A DNA stretch of 64,000 bases from Vreelandella subglaciescola (GTDB lineage Bacteria > Pseudomonadota > Gammaproteobacteria > Pseudomonadales > Halomonadaceae): contig JAKDRW010000003.1 of the NCBI GenBank assembly GCA_030454225.1, forward strand, positions 19,409-83,408. Reading direction: 5' to 3'. The position numbers were made by a program, and so were the translations under genes. Under the pieces are notes generated by a model. That model worked only from the letters and a program-made list of their open reading frames with translations, ran no database searches and had not been told where the DNA came from. Positions 33,964 to 45,456 of this stretch are shown one piece after another (within the stretch, counting starts at the first letter, position 1; each line of letters begins with the position of its first letter).

Positions 33964-34464
33964 ATGGAAAAGCACAACGAAAACCGTCTGCGCGAAGGCT
34001 ACGAGCGCCTGTTGGAGCGCTTGAAAGACGGCGCCAACGAGCTGACCTGGGACAACTTGCAGAAAGACCTGGACGACGCGGTCGAGTTTGAAAGCGAGCT
34101 TGCCGAGTATACCCGGGACGAGCTTTCGCTGTTGCGCGCCTGGGTCGAGCGCGACCTGCGCGACATGCGCGGCTATCTCGGCGGTACCGGCCGGCAGGTG
34201 GCCGAATGGCTGGGGATCGATCTGGGATATCTGTCGCGCCGGGTGAGCGAGTCGCTATTGTCGATTGCCGATCGCAGCGTGGTCGAGCGCGAGCGCTTTG
34301 ACGAGAATCTGGAAGCCGCCCGCGCCGATTACTGCGAAGGCGAAATGGCCGTGCCGGGTAAAATGGCCTGCGTGCGCTGCGACGCCGAAGTCATCCTTGA
34401 GCGGCTACAGCTGCTGGAACCTTGCCACCAGTGCGGCAGCCGCTATTTTTCCCGGGTTCACTAG
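33964..34464 (+). CDS. YbeL-like zinc-ribbon protein (DUF1451 family)
   Basis: 166 aa; C-terminal CVRCDAE...CHQCGSRYF; next to leuS as in enterics. Confidence 0.85.
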   Translation: MEKHNENRLREGYERLLERLKDGANELTWDNLQKDLDDAVEFESELAEYTRDELSLLRAWVERDLRDMRGYLGGTGRQVAEWLGIDLGYLSRRVSESLLSIADRSVVERERFDENLEAARADYCEGEMAVPGKMACVRCDAEVILERLQLLEPCHQCGSRYFSRVH

Positions 34465-34484
34465 CGGTCGGCTATCCCCCCGGC

Positions 34485-35795
34485 CTAAAGCCATGCGGCA
34501 AGCACGGCAATGGCGATCAGCGCAAGCGCGCTCATCAGCGCGGCGTAGCCGAGGTTGTGCTTCATCAGGGTGTAGCCGCTGACGCCGTAGCGCCCCTGAA
34601 GCGACAGGTTAATCCCCGACAGCGGCCCCACGGCGGTGCCTACCGCCCAGGCCGCCAGCGCGACAAAGGCAAACAGCGTTGGTGCGCTGCCCTCAAGGCT
34701 AAGAATCGAGGCCAGCGTGGACACGCCGATGATCGGGTGCAGCCCGAGCATGGCGCTCAGCACGATCACCACGAAGCTGGACATCGCCTGGGGGGCACCG
34801 AAGTGGGCAAACAGCGTCCACTGATCCTGGGTTACGGCGTCCACCAGCGTCGACAGCCCGAGGGTGAAAAGCCCGGCGGCGAGAAACAGCGAGATCTCCC
34901 CGCGCATGGTCGGCAGCCGCGTCATGCTGTGCTGGTGCACGCGGCGCAGCGCATAGACGGGCCCGTGGGGCAGATTAAAGGCCAGCGCCACCGAGGGGAG
35001 TAAAAACGTGATGATGCCGACGATCGACAGCGCTGGCGTCAGCCAAAAGTGAAACAGCATCACCAGCGCGGCCATGCACAGCGGCATCAGCAGGTTTTGG
35101 GGCGCTAGCGAAAAACCTTCGACTGCGGTCAAGTCAAAGCGCCGGCGCAGATCAAAGGTGGTGATGAGTCCCGCGGCCATGGCCAGCGGAAACCCGGCTA
35201 GCGCCACGTAGCCGTACTGCATATCGGGCACTAGCGCGATTACCACGCCCATCGAGGCAAAAAACGGCGACCACAGCGCCGCGCTGGAAAGCCCGCGGTT
35301 GAGCGCCAGCAGCTGCGGCGTGGAGAGCGGAGCGCGCTGGGAAAGCCGGTCGCCGACCATAAACACCGCGGACAGGTTTAAAATCGTGCCGAGAAAATGC
35401 ACCCCCAACCAGGTACGCAGCACGCCGCCGGCGCCGGTAACGCGCTGCCCTTCGGGGCGCCGATTGCCCTGAGTGCCGATCAGCGCGATAAAGCTCACGC
35501 CCACCAGCATGGTCACTACAAAGGCGTTGTGGGTTAGCATGCCCGGCCAGTCAACCCGGGCGCCGTAGCCAAACCGTGCGATGAACAGCATGCCAATCCC
35601 CAGCGCGATCAGCACGCCGGCCTGGCGGCGCGAGCGTCGGGGAATGTCGCGCCACAGCAGGACTACGGCAAGCCACAGCGCGTAGCTCACCGGATAAAGC
35701 GTGCCGACCAGGCCGCTGAAGCCGGCTATTTGCAACAGCAGCGCGAGCAGAATCAAGCCGCCCGCGATGCGCTGGCGTGGGGTACTTTCGTGCAT
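34485..35795 (-). CDS. Polytopic membrane protein, putative ion/solute permease of uncertain family
   Basis: 436 aa with repeated hydrophobic helices; family not securely recognised. Confidence 0.6.
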   Translation of the reverse strand: MHESTPRQRIAGGLILLALLLQIAGFSGLVGTLYPVSYALWLAVVLLWRDIPRRSRRQAGVLIALGIGMLFIARFGYGARVDWPGMLTHNAFVVTMLVGVSFIALIGTQGNRRPEGQRVTGAGGVLRTWLGVHFLGTILNLSAVFMVGDRLSQRAPLSTPQLLALNRGLSSAALWSPFFASMGVVIALVPDMQYGYVALAGFPLAMAAGLITTFDLRRRFDLTAVEGFSLAPQNLLMPLCMAALVMLFHFWLTPALSIVGIITFLLPSVALAFNLPHGPVYALRRVHQHSMTRLPTMRGEISLFLAAGLFTLGLSTLVDAVTQDQWTLFAHFGAPQAMSSFVVIVLSAMLGLHPIIGVSTLASILSLEGSAPTLFAFVALAAWAVGTAVGPLSGINLSLQGRYGVSGYTLMKHNLGYAALMSALALIAIAVLAAWL

Positions 35796-35910
35796 CGTTG
35801 TTTTCCTGAAAAAACCACCGGCAGGCTAACGGTAACGCCCGGTGAAAGCCAGCGCAGCACGGGTGCTATGATGCTGGCTGCCCTTCACGACAGCAAACAG
35901 AGGACAAACC

Positions 35911-36513
35911 ATGTGGGATAAAGCCGTTTACCCGTGGCTGACCGCTAGTATATTAGCCGCAAGCCTGGCGGGCTGTACGCCGGAGGGTGAGCCCGACGAG
36001 GAGCAGACCACAAACGCCGAGAATGGAGAGTCAGCGAGCGCTGAGCCCGAGGGCGCCACGGCGCTCGAGCAGGCGCTGCTGGAACGCTACCCCACCTACT
36101 TGGGCGAGGTGCGCTACTTTCAGGCCGAAGAGGACCTGAACGATGACGGCACCTTTGAGATCATCGTGCATATCGCCGGCCCGCAGGTGTGCGGCAGCGG
36201 CGGCTGCGAAACGCTGGTGTTTCGCCGCGAGGCGGGAGAGTTGACGCGGGTGGCCGAGATGACGCTAACGCGTCCGCCGGTGATTGTCGCCGACGCCAGC
36301 ACCCACGGCTGGCACGATCTGGGCGTTACGGTGGGCGGCGGTGGCGCATCGGGCGGCTACGCTCGACTGCGCTACGACGGCGAGCGGTATCCCTCCAACC
36401 CCACGGTTTCGCCCGTGGAAACCAGCGATGAGAAGGTCGTCGGCAGCGTAGCGATCCCGCCCTATGACGACTTCAGCGAAGGCCAGCCGTTGCGCGAGGC
36501 GGCCGACGCCTGA
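35911..36513 (+). CDS. Hypothetical lipoprotein
   Basis: 200 aa; signal peptide with lipobox LAGC; acidic linker; DLNDDGTFEI motif. Confidence 0.65.
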   Translation: MWDKAVYPWLTASILAASLAGCTPEGEPDEEQTTNAENGESASAEPEGATALEQALLERYPTYLGEVRYFQAEEDLNDDGTFEIIVHIAGPQVCGSGGCETLVFRREAGELTRVAEMTLTRPPVIVADASTHGWHDLGVTVGGGGASGGYARLRYDGERYPSNPTVSPVETSDEKVVGSVAIPPYDDFSEGQPLREAADA

Positions 36514-36612
36514 ACGGCCTTGGCGACCATGCCAGCTTTTGATGCCGTCGGAAATTTGCTTTAATACGCCACCGTTCGACGAATGACACGCGCCGCGTGT
36601 GACGATAGCCAC

Positions 36613-36626
36613 GGACGTTAACGTCC
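36613..36626. promoter_or_regulatory. 14-bp perfect palindrome ggacgttaacgtcc upstream of the TM2-domain gene
   Basis: Direct reading; a second dyad acacgcg-c-cgcgtgt lies at 36586-36600. Confidence 0.45.
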
Positions 36627-36646
36627 TCCAAGGAAAGCTAGATACC

Positions 36647-36994
36647 ATGAGCGAGACCCCGGCAATTTCCGGTAAGCAGGCGGATGAAAAATACTGCGGC
36701 GACTGCGGTGCGGTGATTAAGCAGCGGGCGGAGATATGTCCCAGCTGCGGCGTCAGGCAGGCCGGTTCGAGCCACGCAGCGGCTAACGGGAAAAGCCGCA
36801 TTGCCGCCGCGCTGCTGGCGTTTTTCCTGGGCGCCATTGGCGTGCACCGGTTTTACCTGGGACAGGTGGGTTTAGGCTTTTTGTACCTGCTTTTCTGCTG
36901 GACGTTTATCCCCGCGATTGTCGCGTTTATCGACTTCATCCTGCTGTTGGTCATGAGCGACATGGCATTTAACCGTAAATACGGCTATCGCTAG
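36647..36994 (+). CDS. Zinc-ribbon + TM2-domain membrane protein
   Basis: 115 aa; KYCGDCGAVIKQRAEICPSCGVRQ then GAIGVHRFYLGQVGLGFLYLL. Confidence 0.85.
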   Translation: MSETPAISGKQADEKYCGDCGAVIKQRAEICPSCGVRQAGSSHAAANGKSRIAAALLAFFLGAIGVHRFYLGQVGLGFLYLLFCWTFIPAIVAFIDFILLLVMSDMAFNRKYGYR

Positions 36995-37015
36995 CGCCAT
37001 CGCGATACCCACCGT

Positions 37016-38218
37016 ATGTCGTATGCCCGCCACTTTCAGAGGCTTACCCAACTGCTGGCGCGCTGGCAGCCGCTCTGGCGGCCGCTGGCGTTTCAGCACC
37101 GCCGCCTGCCTTGGGCGGCGGATTATCCCGAGCTGTATCAAACGCTGCTGGCGCTTGACGACGACGCGGCCGCGCGGCTGGAATACGACCCGTTGGCGAC
37201 CGAGGCGCTGGCGCCGTGGCTTCCAGTGGCCGAGCTGCGCGCGCTTGTCCGGCTACCCGAATACCCGGGCCGCGCAGCGGCGCTGCCCAATACCTGGGCC
37301 GATCATATTGCCGGGCGCAAATGGCGCCAGCTGCAGGCCTTTGTGCGCTGCGTGCCCGAAACGCCCGGCCCGCTGCTGGAGTGGTGCGCGGGCAAAGGGC
37401 ACCTGGCGCGCACGCTAAGCCGGCGCGACCGGCGCGAGGTGGTGGGGCTTGAATGGCAGCCGGCGCTTTGCGCCCAGGGCCAGGCGCTTGCCCAGCGGCA
37501 GGGGGCAGCGGTGAGGCTGGTGGAGCAGGACGTGCTGGTCGACGCGGCCGCGCGTTTTCTCGACGCCGATCACCACGCCGTGGCGCTGCATGCCTGCGGT
37601 GATTTGCACGTCGCGCTGCTGCGCCACGCGGTTGATAAAGGCTTTGCGCTGACGCTGGCGCCGTGCTGCTACCAGCGCACCGCGGCGGCGTACTACCGGC
37701 CGCTGTCGGCGCTGGGGCAGCGGCTAGCGGGCGATTACGCGGTTGAGCTGGGGCGAGAGGATCTGGCCCTCGCCGTACAGGAAACCGTTACCGCGCCGCC
37801 GGCCGTTAGCCGCCAGCGCGAACGCGCCAACGCCTGGCGGCTGGGGTTTGACCTGCTCCAGCGGGAAGTGCGCGGAGTGGATGAATACCTGTCGGTGCCG
37901 AGCCTTGCCTACGGCAAAATGCCGGTGGATTTTGCCGGTTTTTGCCGCTGGGCGGCAGAGCAAAAAGGGCTGGCGCTGCCGCCGGGTATCCTCGCGCAGA
38001 GCGACTGGGAGGCCGCCGGTGGCGCGCGGCTAAAGGAGGTTAAACGCCTTGAGCTTGTGCGCCACGCGTATCGCCGGCCGCTGGAGGTCTGGCTGCTGCT
38101 CGACCGTCTGATGTTTCTGCAGGAAGCCGGCTTTGACGTTAGCCTAGCGACGTTCTGCCCGCGTGAGCTCACCCCGCGCAACGCGGTGCTGCGTGCGACG
38201 CCCGGCGTTGCCGGCTAA
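37016..38218 (+). CDS. SAM-dependent methyltransferase
   Basis: 400 aa; LLEWCAGKGHLARTLSRRDRREVVGLEWQPALCAQ motif I. Confidence 0.8.
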   Translation: MSYARHFQRLTQLLARWQPLWRPLAFQHRRLPWAADYPELYQTLLALDDDAAARLEYDPLATEALAPWLPVAELRALVRLPEYPGRAAALPNTWADHIAGRKWRQLQAFVRCVPETPGPLLEWCAGKGHLARTLSRRDRREVVGLEWQPALCAQGQALAQRQGAAVRLVEQDVLVDAAARFLDADHHAVALHACGDLHVALLRHAVDKGFALTLAPCCYQRTAAAYYRPLSALGQRLAGDYAVELGREDLALAVQETVTAPPAVSRQRERANAWRLGFDLLQREVRGVDEYLSVPSLAYGKMPVDFAGFCRWAAEQKGLALPPGILAQSDWEAAGGARLKEVKRLELVRHAYRRPLEVWLLLDRLMFLQEAGFDVSLATFCPRELTPRNAVLRATPGVAG

Positions 38219-39492
38219 TCCGTCAGCGCGTCGGGCGCTACCTTTTCATGGGGCTTGTCGTGCGGCGCCTGGCGTTCGTCGTCGACCACCGCGGCGCCGA
38301 CAATGTCGCCGGTGACGTTGAGCGCGGTGCCGCCCATGCCGATCAGCGCATCGACGCCGGCAATCAGCGCCACCACTTCAAGCGGCAGCCCGAACATGCT
38401 GAGTACGGCAGAAAGCGTGACCAGCCCCGCCGCGGGTACGCCGGCGGTGCCCACCGAGAGCAGCGTGCCGATCACCACGATAATCACAAAGCCGCTGAAC
38501 GACAGGTCGAGCCCGGTAATGTTGGCGGCAAACACCAGCGATACGCCCATGCGCAGCGCGCCGCCGTCGGAGTTGAAGATGGCGCCAAGGGGCAGAGAGA
38601 AATTCGCGGTTTTTTCCGATACGCCGGCTTTTTTGGCCGCCTTGATGGCGATCGGCAGCGTGGCAATGCTGCTGGAGGTGAAAAACGCCGTGGTGAAGGC
38701 TTCGCGGATATCGCGATAAAAAGCCCTGACCGAAAACGCTGACAGGCTGATAAATACGCTGTAAACCACGCTCCAGAGAATGAACAGCCCCAGATAGAAA
38801 ACACCGGTGAAATACAGCAGCGATTTCAGCGTGGCCCACCCCTGGCTGCCAAAGGTGGAGGCGCTGATGGCAAACACGCCGATGGGCGCATACAGCAGGA
38901 TGCCGTTTAAGATGCGGTAGAACATTGTGTTCATGGCGGTAAAGAAACGGTCGAGCAGGGCGCCCTGATCGCGTATTTTTTGCTCGGTAGAAAACAGCAT
39001 CGTTGACACGCCCATGCCGATAATGATGGCAATAAACAGGATGGCCATTAAGTCGCCGGCGGTAAACGCGGCGAACAGGTTGCGCGGGACGATTTGCAGC
39101 AGAATATCGGAAAAGTGCGGAATGTCCGGTTTGTCTACCGAGGTGTCGGGGAGCGTAATGCCCTCGCCGGGGTTAAAAAACAGCGCCAGCGACACGCCAA
39201 TCAGTACCGCAAGGGCGGTGGTGGTGACATAGTAAAGCAGCAGCTTGCCGCCCATTTTTCCCAGCTGTGCCAGGTTCATCTGGCTAACGGCGAGCACCAC
39301 CGTGAGAAAAATCACCGGAATGGCAATCAGGCTCAAAAGGTGAATCAAAAGCGTCCCCAGCGGTTTGAGCAGGGCGGCCTGTTCACGAAAAATCAGCGCG
39401 GCGGCAATCCCCAGCAAAAAGCCGGACGCCATTTTGAGTACCAGCGGTGTGTCGCGGTAGGTTTTCCATGGTGTCTGCGTCCATAACGTCAT
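38215..39492 (-). CDS. Dicarboxylate/amino acid:cation symporter (DAACS family)
   Basis: TSSSIATLPIAIKAAKKAGVSEKTANFSLPLGAIFNSDGGALRMG; start set at MTLWTQTPWKT. Confidence 0.9.
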   Translation of the reverse strand: MTLWTQTPWKTYRDTPLVLKMASGFLLGIAAALIFREQAALLKPLGTLLIHLLSLIAIPVIFLTVVLAVSQMNLAQLGKMGGKLLLYYVTTTALAVLIGVSLALFFNPGEGITLPDTSVDKPDIPHFSDILLQIVPRNLFAAFTAGDLMAILFIAIIIGMGVSTMLFSTEQKIRDQGALLDRFFTAMNTMFYRILNGILLYAPIGVFAISASTFGSQGWATLKSLLYFTGVFYLGLFILWSVVYSVFISLSAFSVRAFYRDIREAFTTAFFTSSSIATLPIAIKAAKKAGVSEKTANFSLPLGAIFNSDGGALRMGVSLVFAANITGLDLSFSGFVIIVVIGTLLSVGTAGVPAAGLVTLSAVLSMFGLPLEVVALIAGVDALIGMGGTALNVTGDIVGAAVVDDERQAPHDKPHEKVAPDALTD

Positions 39493-39559
39493 GGCGTCGT
39501 TTCCTGCGTTGTGAGAAAGGCCGGCATAAAGAGCGCCAGGCTGGGTCGGGCCGCCGGCT

Positions 39560-40429
39560 TTATGTCGCCGTTTCAAGCTCTTCGATCAGGCGGTGAGCGG
39601 CGTTGGAAAGCGTACGGTTTTTATGTACCAGATAGCCCAGCGGGCGATAAAGCGGCGGCGTATCGACGTCAAGCTCCGTCAGCTCGTGGTCGACCATGCT
39701 CTCGGGCAAAAGGCTCCACCCCAGCCCTACGCTACACATCATTTTCAGCGTTTCCAGGTAGTTTGTTGACATGCTGGCGTCAAGCTCGAGCCCGCAGCCT
39801 TCCAGGCGCCGGCTCAGCAGCGCGCGGGTGAAGGTCTGGGCACCGGGCAGTACGCAGGCGTGTTGGCACAGCGCGGCCAGCGTCAGCGCGGGTGCGGCGC
39901 GCAGCGGGTGGTCGGCTGCGCACACAAAGCACATGCGATCCACCCACACCGGCACGACCTCAAGCTGTGCGTGGGGCTCGGGGGCCAGCGTGACAATGGC
40001 GATTTCCAGCGTGCCGTCGAGTACGCCCTGATAGGCCTGCTCGGAATCGAGAAAACGCAGCGCCAGCTCCACATCGGGGTGGCGCTGGGTGTAGCGCTTG
40101 AGCAGCGGCGGCAAGCGGTGCAGGCCAATATGATGGCTGGTAGCCAGGCTTAACTGCCCGTCCACCTGGCCCGACAGGTTGGCAAGCGAGCGGCGGCTGT
40201 CTTCTACCGCCAAAAGGATATGCCGCGCCTGCGGCATTAATAGCTGCCCGGCTTCGGTGAGTGAAATGCGCCGCCCGATGCGGTCAAAAAGCCGCGTGTT
40301 GACCTGGCTTTCGAGCACGGCAATGCGCTTGCTGATGGCCGGCTGGGTCAGGTGCAGCTGCTCCGCCGCGTGCGAGAAGCTTTGGCAATCGGCCACGGCT
40401 AAAAAAGCCTGAAGGCTTTGGGTATCCAT
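39560..40429 (-). CDS. LysR-family transcriptional regulator
   Basis: 289 aa; N-terminal HTH (FLAVADCQSFSHAAEQLHLTQPAISKRIAVLE); divergent from leuC. Confidence 0.93.
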   Translation of the reverse strand: MDTQSLQAFLAVADCQSFSHAAEQLHLTQPAISKRIAVLESQVNTRLFDRIGRRISLTEAGQLLMPQARHILLAVEDSRRSLANLSGQVDGQLSLATSHHIGLHRLPPLLKRYTQRHPDVELALRFLDSEQAYQGVLDGTLEIAIVTLAPEPHAQLEVVPVWVDRMCFVCAADHPLRAAPALTLAALCQHACVLPGAQTFTRALLSRRLEGCGLELDASMSTNYLETLKMMCSVGLGWSLLPESMVDHELTELDVDTPPLYRPLGYLVHKNRTLSNAAHRLIEELETAT

Positions 40430-40455
40430 ATCTATTCCTTTGAGGAATCCAATAT

Positions 40456-40479
40456 ATAAATAACATGAATTGCATTTAT
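40456..40479. promoter_or_regulatory. Candidate LysR operator ATAAAT-N12-ATTTAT
   Basis: Inverted repeat just upstream of the lysR start in the lysR-leuC divergent region. Confidence 0.35.
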
Positions 40480-40771
40480 CTTCACGGCGGTCAACACTGT
40501 CTTATACCCAGCGGCGCTATTTGTCACACGATGCGGGCGCAGCAAGGCTACACGAGCTGCGCTTGCGGGTCTTGCCGGCCCAAAATGGCGGACACAGGGT
40601 CTCTTACGCGAGGGTTTTATACAACAAAAGTTATACAATACCGTTATGGTTAATTATGGCGCATAGCGGCGATACAGGATCGGCTTTCACTTTTTACCTT
40701 TCACCACCAAGGCGCCACGCCGCCGTTGACGCACAGCGGCCAAGCACAGGGCACCTCGCCCGGGAGAGAAC

Positions 40772-42223
40772 ATGGCAGCTCAAACGCTTTACGACAAACT
40801 CTGGGAGCAGCATTTGGTCAAGCAGCGCGACGACGGCACCGCGCTGATTTACATCGACCGCCATATGCTCCACGAAGTGACTTCGCCGCAGGCATTTGAA
40901 GGGCTGCGCCTGGCCAACCGCCGGCCGTGGCGGCTGGATTCCAACCTGGCGACCACCGATCACAACGTGCCCACTACGCTTGTTGAGCGCGCCCAGGGTA
41001 ATAAAGGCATCAAGGACCCGGTCTCGCTGATCCAGGTGCAGACGCTGGACGATAACTGCCGCGAATACGGCATCGTCGAGTTCGGCATTAACGACCCGCG
41101 CCAGGGCATCGTCCACGTGGTAGGCCCCGAGCAGGGCGCGACGCTGCCGGGCATGACCGTGGTCTGCGGCGATTCGCACACCGCCACCCACGGCGCATTC
41201 GGTGCGCTGGCCCACGGCATCGGCACCTCGGAAGTCGAGCACGTGCTGGCTACCCAGTGTTTGTTGACGCAAAAGATGAAGAACATGCAGGTGCGCGTCG
41301 AAGGCGAGCTGGGGCTTGGCATCACCGCGAAAGACGTGGTGCTGGCGATTATCGGTAAAATCGGCACCGCCGGGGGGACCGGGCATGCCATTGAGTTTGC
41401 CGGCAGCGTCATCGAGGCGCTGTCCATGGAAGGGCGCATGACGGTGTGTAACATGGCCATTGAGGCCGGCGCCCGGGTGGGAATGATCGCCGTTGACGAC
41501 ACGACTATCGACTACATCGGCAACCGCCCGTACTCGCCCACCGGCGAGCAGTGGGAGGCCGCCGTGGCCGACTGGCGCGAGCTGGTGTCAGACGCCGACG
41601 CCGCGTTTGACAAGGTCGTGACCCTTGACGCCGCCGAGATCGAGCCGCAGGTCAGCTGGGGCACCAGCCCCGAGATGGTCACCGGTATTTCCGGCCAGGT
41701 GCCCGACCCCCGCGCCGCGTCGGATGACACCGTGGCGCATAGCCACACCCGCGCGCTTGAGTACATGGGGCTTTCGGCCAACCAGAAAATCACCGATATT
41801 CATTTGGACAAGGTGTTTATCGGCTCGTGTACCAACTCGCGCATCGAAGACCTGCGCGCCGCCGCCGCCGTGGCCAAAGGGCAAACAGTCGCCGATAACA
41901 TCAAGCTTGCGATGGTGGTGCCGGGCTCGGGGCTGGTCAAGCGTCAGGCCGAAGAAGAAGGGTTGGACAAGATCTTCATTGAGGCGGGCTTTGAATGGCG
42001 CGAGCCGGGCTGTTCGATGTGCCTTGCCATGAACGCCGACAAGCTCGGCGCCGGTGAGCACTGCGCCTCAACCTCAAACCGCAACTTTGAAGGGCGCCAG
42101 GGCTACGGCGGACGCACGCACCTGGTGAGCCCGGCGATGGCCGCCGCGGCCGCCATTGCCGGCCATTTTGTCGATGTGCGCCGCCTGCCCGCCAACGATC
42201 AAAGCCACGCGAAAAAGGCCTGA
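40772..42223 (+). CDS. leuC: 3-isopropylmalate dehydratase large subunit
   Basis: 483 aa; [45 protein letters not shown]. Confidence 0.97.
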   Translation: MAAQTLYDKLWEQHLVKQRDDGTALIYIDRHMLHEVTSPQAFEGLRLANRRPWRLDSNLATTDHNVPTTLVERAQGNKGIKDPVSLIQVQTLDDNCREYGIVEFGINDPRQGIVHVVGPEQGATLPGMTVVCGDSHTATHGAFGALAHGIGTSEVEHVLATQCLLTQKMKNMQVRVEGELGLGITAKDVVLAIIGKIGTAGGTGHAIEFAGSVIEALSMEGRMTVCNMAIEAGARVGMIAVDDTTIDYIGNRPYSPTGEQWEAAVADWRELVSDADAAFDKVVTLDAAEIEPQVSWGTSPEMVTGISGQVPDPRAASDDTVAHSHTRALEYMGLSANQKITDIHLDKVFIGSCTNSRIEDLRAAAAVAKGQTVADNIKLAMVVPGSGLVKRQAEEEGLDKIFIEAGFEWREPGCSMCLAMNADKLGAGEHCASTSNRNFEGRQGYGGRTHLVSPAMAAAAAIAGHFVDVRRLPANDQSHAKKA

Positions 42224-42226
42224 ACC

Positions 42227-42874
42227 ATGAAACAGTTTACCCGTTTTCAGGGCGTGGTCGCCCCGCTTGACCGCGCCAACGTCGATACCGACCTGATTAT
42301 TCCCAAGCAGTTTTTAAAGTCGATCAAGCGTACCGGCTTTGGCGTCAACCTGTTTGACGAGCTGCGCTACCTGGATGAAGGTCAGCCTGGCCAGGACTGC
42401 GCCAACCGCCCGATCAATCCGGATTTCGTGCTCAATCAGCCGCGCTATCAAAACGCCGAAGTGCTGCTCGCGCGGCGCAACTTCGGCTGCGGCAGCTCGC
42501 GCGAGCACGCGCCCTGGGCGCTTGAGGACTTCGGCTTTCGCGTGGTGATTGCGCCAAGCTTTGCCGATATCTTTTACAATAACGCGTTCAAAAACGGCCT
42601 GCTGCTGGTGGTGCTCGCTGAAGACACCGTCGATCGCCTGTTCAACGCCGTCGACGCGAGCCCAGACTATGCGCTGGACGTCGACCTGGAGCGCCAGCAG
42701 GTCACGCTGCCCGATGGCGAAAGCCTTAGCTTCGAGGTCGATGCGTTTCGCAAGCACTGTCTGCTCGAAGGGCTTGATGACATCGGCATTACTCTGCAGG
42801 ACGAAGACGCCATCCGTGCGTTTGAGGCCAAGCATCGCGCCAGGCGCCCCTGGCTGTTCCGCGATAGCGCCTGA
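42227..42874 (+). CDS. leuD: 3-isopropylmalate dehydratase small subunit
   Basis: 215 aa; [32 protein letters not shown]. Confidence 0.97.
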   Translation: MKQFTRFQGVVAPLDRANVDTDLIIPKQFLKSIKRTGFGVNLFDELRYLDEGQPGQDCANRPINPDFVLNQPRYQNAEVLLARRNFGCGSSREHAPWALEDFGFRVVIAPSFADIFYNNAFKNGLLLVVLAEDTVDRLFNAVDASPDYALDVDLERQQVTLPDGESLSFEVDAFRKHCLLEGLDDIGITLQDEDAIRAFEAKHRARRPWLFRDSA

Positions 42875-42923
42875 TGCCCGGCGTTGCTACGACGCCGACG
42901 TTGAAACACGACAAGGAATCTGC

Positions 42924-44009
<1,086 letters not shown>

Positions 44010-44024
44010 TTCGCTGAGCGGTAA

Positions 44025-44066
44025 AAAAACGTGCCGCGCAATCGTGTATAATGGCGGCACGTTTTT
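44025..44066 (+). terminator. leuB terminator with an embedded TATAAT (candidate asd -10)
   Basis: aaaaacgtgccgc / gcggcacgttttt 13-bp perfect stem; loop gcaatcgtgtataatg contains TATAAT (44047-44052). Confidence 0.75.
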
Positions 44067-44082
44067 ATTGGAGGACTTTTTT

Positions 44083-45195
44083 ATGTTGAAAGTCGGTTTT
44101 GTTGGCTGGCGCGGCATGGTGGGCTCCGTGCTGATGCAGCGGATGCTTGAAGACGGTGATTTCAACGGCATCGAGCCTACGTTTTTTACCACCTCGCAGG
44201 TTGGTCAGCCCGGCCCCGATATCGGCGTTGACGTCCCTGCGCTGAAAGACGCTTTTGCGCTCGACGAGCTGAAAGCGCTCGACGTCATCATCACCTGCCA
44301 GGGCGGCGACTACACCAAGCAGGTTTACGCTGATCTGCGCCAGGGCGGTTGGAAAGGCTACTGGCTCGATGCGGCCAGCGCCCTGCGCATGGCCGACGAC
44401 GCCACCATCGTGCTCGATCCGGTCAACCGCAGCGTGATCGACGCTCAGCTGGCCCGCGGCACGAAAACGTTCGTCGGCGGCAACTGCACCGTCAGCCTGA
44501 TGATGATGGGGCTCGGCGGCCTGTTTGAAGCCGATATGATCGAGTGGATGACCTCGATGACCTATCAGGCGGCCTCAGGCTCGGGGGCCAAGCACATGCG
44601 CGAGCTGCTCAACCAGATGGGCGGGCTGCGCGATAGCGTCGGCGAAGAGCTCAAGGACACCTCTAGCGCGATTCTCGACATCGATCGCAAAGTCACCGCG
44701 GCCATGCGTAGCGGCAGCTTTCCCACCGATAACTTCGGCGCGCCGCTGGCCGGCAGCCTGCTGCCGTGGATCGACAGCAAGCTCGACAACGGCCAGAGCC
44801 GCGAAGAGTGGAAGGGCAGCGCCGAGACCAACAAGATCCTCGGACTTGAGAACAATCCCATCCCTATCGACGGCCTGTGCGTGCGCATCGGCGCCATGCG
44901 CTCGCACAGCCAGGCGTTTACCATCAAACTCAAAAAAGACGTGCCGCTGGATGAGATCGAAGATCGTCTGGCCAGGCACAATGACTGGGTGAGCGTGGTG
45001 CCCAACGACAAAGACGCCACCATCGAGCAGCTGACGCCGTCGGCGGCCACCGGGACGCTTAAGGTGCCGGTAGGTCGGCTGCGCAAGCTCGCCATGGGCG
45101 GCGAGTACCTCTCGGCCTTCAGCGTCGGCGACCAGCTTCTGTGGGGCGCGGCTGAACCGATCAAGCGTATGCTGGGCATTCTGCGCGAGCAGTAA
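44083..45195 (+). CDS. asd: Aspartate-semialdehyde dehydrogenase
   Basis: 370 aa; [38 protein letters not shown]. Confidence 0.97.
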   Translation: MLKVGFVGWRGMVGSVLMQRMLEDGDFNGIEPTFFTTSQVGQPGPDIGVDVPALKDAFALDELKALDVIITCQGGDYTKQVYADLRQGGWKGYWLDAASALRMADDATIVLDPVNRSVIDAQLARGTKTFVGGNCTVSLMMMGLGGLFEADMIEWMTSMTYQAASGSGAKHMRELLNQMGGLRDSVGEELKDTSSAILDIDRKVTAAMRSGSFPTDNFGAPLAGSLLPWIDSKLDNGQSREEWKGSAETNKILGLENNPIPIDGLCVRIGAMRSHSQAFTIKLKKDVPLDEIEDRLARHNDWVSVVPNDKDATIEQLTPSAATGTLKVPVGRLRKLAMGGEYLSAFSVGDQLLWGAAEPIKRMLGILREQ

Positions 45196-45209
45196 CGCCA
45201 CACCCTAGA

Positions 45210-45253
45210 CGTACAAAAAGCGGGCGCTGATTCAAGCGCCCGCTTTTTGTACG
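45210..45253 (+). terminator. Strong intrinsic terminator after asd
   Basis: cgtacaaaaagcgggcgct / agcgcccgctttttgtacg, 19-bp perfect stem, 6-nt loop. Confidence 0.9.
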
Positions 45254-45456
45254 TGAGCATAAAACGTGGCCAGCGTTATCCGCGATCAGCGTTGAGTTGT
45301 GTCGCATTTTTGTATCCCGCGTTTTGTGCGGCGTTGTTATACGCCATAATAGCGGGTCAAGGATAAAAATAGCGCTGATGCATGGGTAGCACTATGTGGC
45401 TGTCTCAGCGTTTTGGGGCGATTCAGCGCGCCAGGTTCAGGGAATCAGAGGCGTTC

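Noticed and set aside
40470-40847. 125-aa ORF over the leuC promoter region
   Set aside because: Overlaps leuC start in another frame and crosses regulatory DNA; no family features.
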